Assembly (NCBI GenBank): GCA_029068665.1
Contig: JAIECC010000188.1
Coordinates: 1 to 6,977 of the forward strand
Length of the DNA: 6,977 nucleotides
Direction: 5' to 3'
DNA from: Lachnospiraceae bacterium
Lineage (GTDB): Bacteria > Bacillota > Clostridia > Lachnospirales > Lachnospiraceae
The notes under the pieces were generated by a model that saw only the letters and a program-made list of their open reading frames with translations, was not told the DNA's origin and searched no databases. Shown piece by piece: positions 5,422-6,977 of the stretch. Both the position numbers and the translations under genes were made by a program. Positions within the stretch are counted from its first letter, which is position 1. Each line of letters starts with the position of its first letter.

Positions 5422-6977
5422 CTATATATCTCCTTCCACTGTCATTTTTTCCAATACATCCTGCATCTGCATTCTTCCTTCCTCCAGGGAACAGCCCTGA
5501 AGCTGGGCACCGGCAACCGTAGCATGTCCGCCGCCGCCTAACCGTTCCATGATAACCTGTACATTAATCTCATCAATGGAGCGGGCACTGATATATATAG
5601 TGTCCTTCACCTGAGTCAGCATAAAGGATGCTTTTACCCCTTCAATATCCAGCAGTTCATTGGCAATCTGTGCTGCCAGAACCGTAGGGCTGTCCACATT
5701 CTCAGATGGCAGCGTACCAATAACATAATCGTCCAGAAAGAATTCTGCATTCTGAACCCCGGTCACCTTCTGCTTATAGACATCCAAATCCGTCCGAAAC
5801 ATCTTTCGTACACGGGTTACATCTGCACCGCTCCGCTTTAAGAAGGAAGCTGCTTCAAAGGTCCTGACTCCGGTCTTGGTAACAAACGTATCCGTATCCA
5901 CCAGTATACCGGCATACATGGCATCCGCTTCTATCGGGCGGAGCTTTGGTTTATCTATGATATACTGCAGAATCTCTGCTACCATCTCACATGCAGACGA
6001 TGCATAAGGCTCAATATATGAAAGAATGGAATTCTGTATGGAATCACTCATAGCCCGGTGATGATCAATCACCACAATGGACTTTGTCAGATTCAACAGC
6101 TCTTCGCACTCCGTATAGCCCGGACGATTGACATCCACCACCACCAGAGCCGTATTCTGATCCACCAGATTCACTGCCTGCTCACTGTTAATAAATAAAT
6201 CCTCCGGATACATATTATTGCTGATAAAGTTGTTCATCACCGGACGAATGGAGGCAGTCACCTCATTAATAACAATATGGGCCTTCCGATCCATAGCCAA
6301 TGCCAGACGATAGATTCCGATGGCTGCCCCGATGGCATCCGCATCCGGAAGCTTATGTCCCATGACAATTACCTGATCCTTGGCTTCCAACACTTCACGA
6401 AGGGCGTGTGCCTTCACTCTCGCCTTTACACGGGTATTCTTCTCTACTCCCTGAGACTTTCCACCGTAATAATAAATCTGTTCCCCATCCTTCACAACTG
6501 CCTGGTCACCACCACGGCCTAATGCCAGGTCTATGGCAACTCTTGCCGCATCATAGGCCTGAATATAGGAAGGTGCATTCACACCTAAGCCGATACTTAA
6601 AGTAACTGCAATCTCATTTCCGATATTGATGGCCCGTACCTCATCCAGCAGGGCAAACTTTGTAGACTGAAGCTGCTGCAAATACTTCTGCTGAAATACC
6701 ACCAGAAACTTATCCTTCTCCAGCTTCTTGACAATCGCATCTATATTCTGCATGTACTTGTTTACCTTCCGGTCCACCAATGCAGTAAGCAGCGGGCGGC
6801 GCACATCCTCCACGCTCTCTAATGCTTCCTCGTAGTTATCAATATAAATCAGACCGGAAACCAGCTTCTGATCTTTATTCTCCTGAATATATCTTCTCAG
6901 CTCTGTTTCATCAAACAGAAACATGGCAATTAATCCGTCTTCCCGTTCTACCTCTACTTCCTCCGGCAGGATATCAT
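5422..6977 (-). CDS. gdpP: Cyclic-di-AMP phosphodiesterase GdpP, 5' end beyond the window
   Basis: GdpP (YybT) is a membrane-bound enzyme that hydrolyses c-di-AMP to pApA and so affects potassium and osmotic balance and cell-wall stress tolerance. The gene runs off the right edge. The ATG at 6924 is not its start: the frame stays open upstream for 17 more codons (ending EREDGLIA before that Met). Family members have about 650 residues, so the transmembrane and most or all of the PAS part are missing here. Counting from Met 6924, a degenerate GGDEF domain (about 20-155) has KDKFLVVF (70-77) where GGDEF would be. The DHH domain carries GHKLPDAD (189-196), D264, DHH (287-289) and VDTD (342-345), all expected metal ligands present. 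The DHHA1 domain has GGGGH (463-467). The phosphodiesterase therefore looks active and the GGDEF part not a cyclase. It heads the gdpP-rplI-dnaB cluster; its promoter is outside the window. Confidence 0.97.
   Translation of the reverse strand, partial: DILPEEVEVEREDGLIAMFLFDETELRRYIQENKDQKLVSGLIYIDNYEEALESVEDVRRPLLTALVDRKVNKYMQNIDAIVKKLEKDKFLVVFQQKYLQQLQSTKFALLDEVRAINIGNEIAVTLSIGLGVNAPSYIQAYDAARVAIDLALGRGGDQAVVKDGEQIYYYGGKSQGVEKNTRVKARVKAHALREVLEAKDQVIVMGHKLPDADAIGAAIGIYRLALAMDRKAHIVINEVTASIRPVMNNFISNNMYPEDLFINSEQAVNLVDQNTALVVVDVNRPGYTECEELLNLTKSIVVIDHHRAMSDSIQNSILSYIEPYASSACEMVAEILQYIIDKPKLRPIEADAMYAGILVDTDTFVTKTGVRTFEAASFLKRSGADVTRVRKMFRTDLDVYKQKVTGVQNAEFFLDDYVIGTLPSENVDSPTVLAAQIANELLDIEGVKASFMLTQVKDTIYISARSIDEINVQVIMERLGGGGHATVAGAQLQGCSLEEGRMQMQDVLEKMTVEGDI
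5430..5435 (-). promoter_or_regulatory. Ribosome binding site of rplI inside gdpP
   Basis: AAGGAG on the - strand lies within the last codons of gdpP, 9 bases before the rplI ATG. With only one base between the gdpP stop TAG and the rplI start, ribosomes finishing gdpP can re-start on rplI. Confidence 0.85.

Noticed and set aside
6922..6924. ATG at 6924 as the start of gdpP
   Set aside because: The frame continues upstream without a stop to the window edge with family-like sequence, and a protein starting here would lack the membrane and PAS parts.

Overview
The window looks like a chromosomal piece of a low-to-moderate GC Gram-positive anaerobe of the Clostridia, most likely a Lachnospiraceae-type bacterium. 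The evidence is the gene order gdpP-rplI-dnaB typical of Firmicutes, strong AAGGAG-like ribosome binding sites, a PxTGD-type sortase signal, and an EF-hand plus 21-residue leucine-rich-repeat surface protein of a kind common in gut Clostridia. Assignment to family level is inference from gene content only.

Left part (1-2570, + strand) holds two accessory genes. The first encodes an exported, probably wall-anchored leucine-rich-repeat protein (signal peptide, EF-hand-like cap, ten 21-residue repeats, beta-type domain, Thr/Ser/Ala-rich stalk, TPKTGD anchor). A long inverted repeat followed by a T run closes it. The second gene, apparently with its own promoter, encodes a CPBP-family intramembrane metalloprotease. 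A stem-loop at 2576-2619 separates it from the convergent genes to the right.

Right part (2634-6977, read leftward on the - strand) is a core housekeeping cluster: gdpP (c-di-AMP phosphodiesterase, cut by the window edge), rplI (ribosomal protein bL9), dnaB (replicative helicase), then a MerR-like helix-turn-helix protein with a long helical C-terminus and a lysine-rich tail. gdpP and rplI are separated by one base and rplI and dnaB by 39 bases, so these three are very likely co-transcribed. The MerR-like gene sits behind a 141-base spacer that carries its own promoter-like sequence, with an imperfect palindrome overlapping the -10 box, suggesting separate and perhaps autoregulated expression.

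No rRNA or tRNA gene, CRISPR array, insertion sequence or phage gene was recognised. No gap between genes exceeds 300 bases. I see no clear new multi-gene system. The most interesting items are the palindrome over the MerR-gene promoter, the RacA-like layout of that protein, the long-loop inverted repeat behind the surface-protein gene, and the regular cysteine column in the repeat protein.
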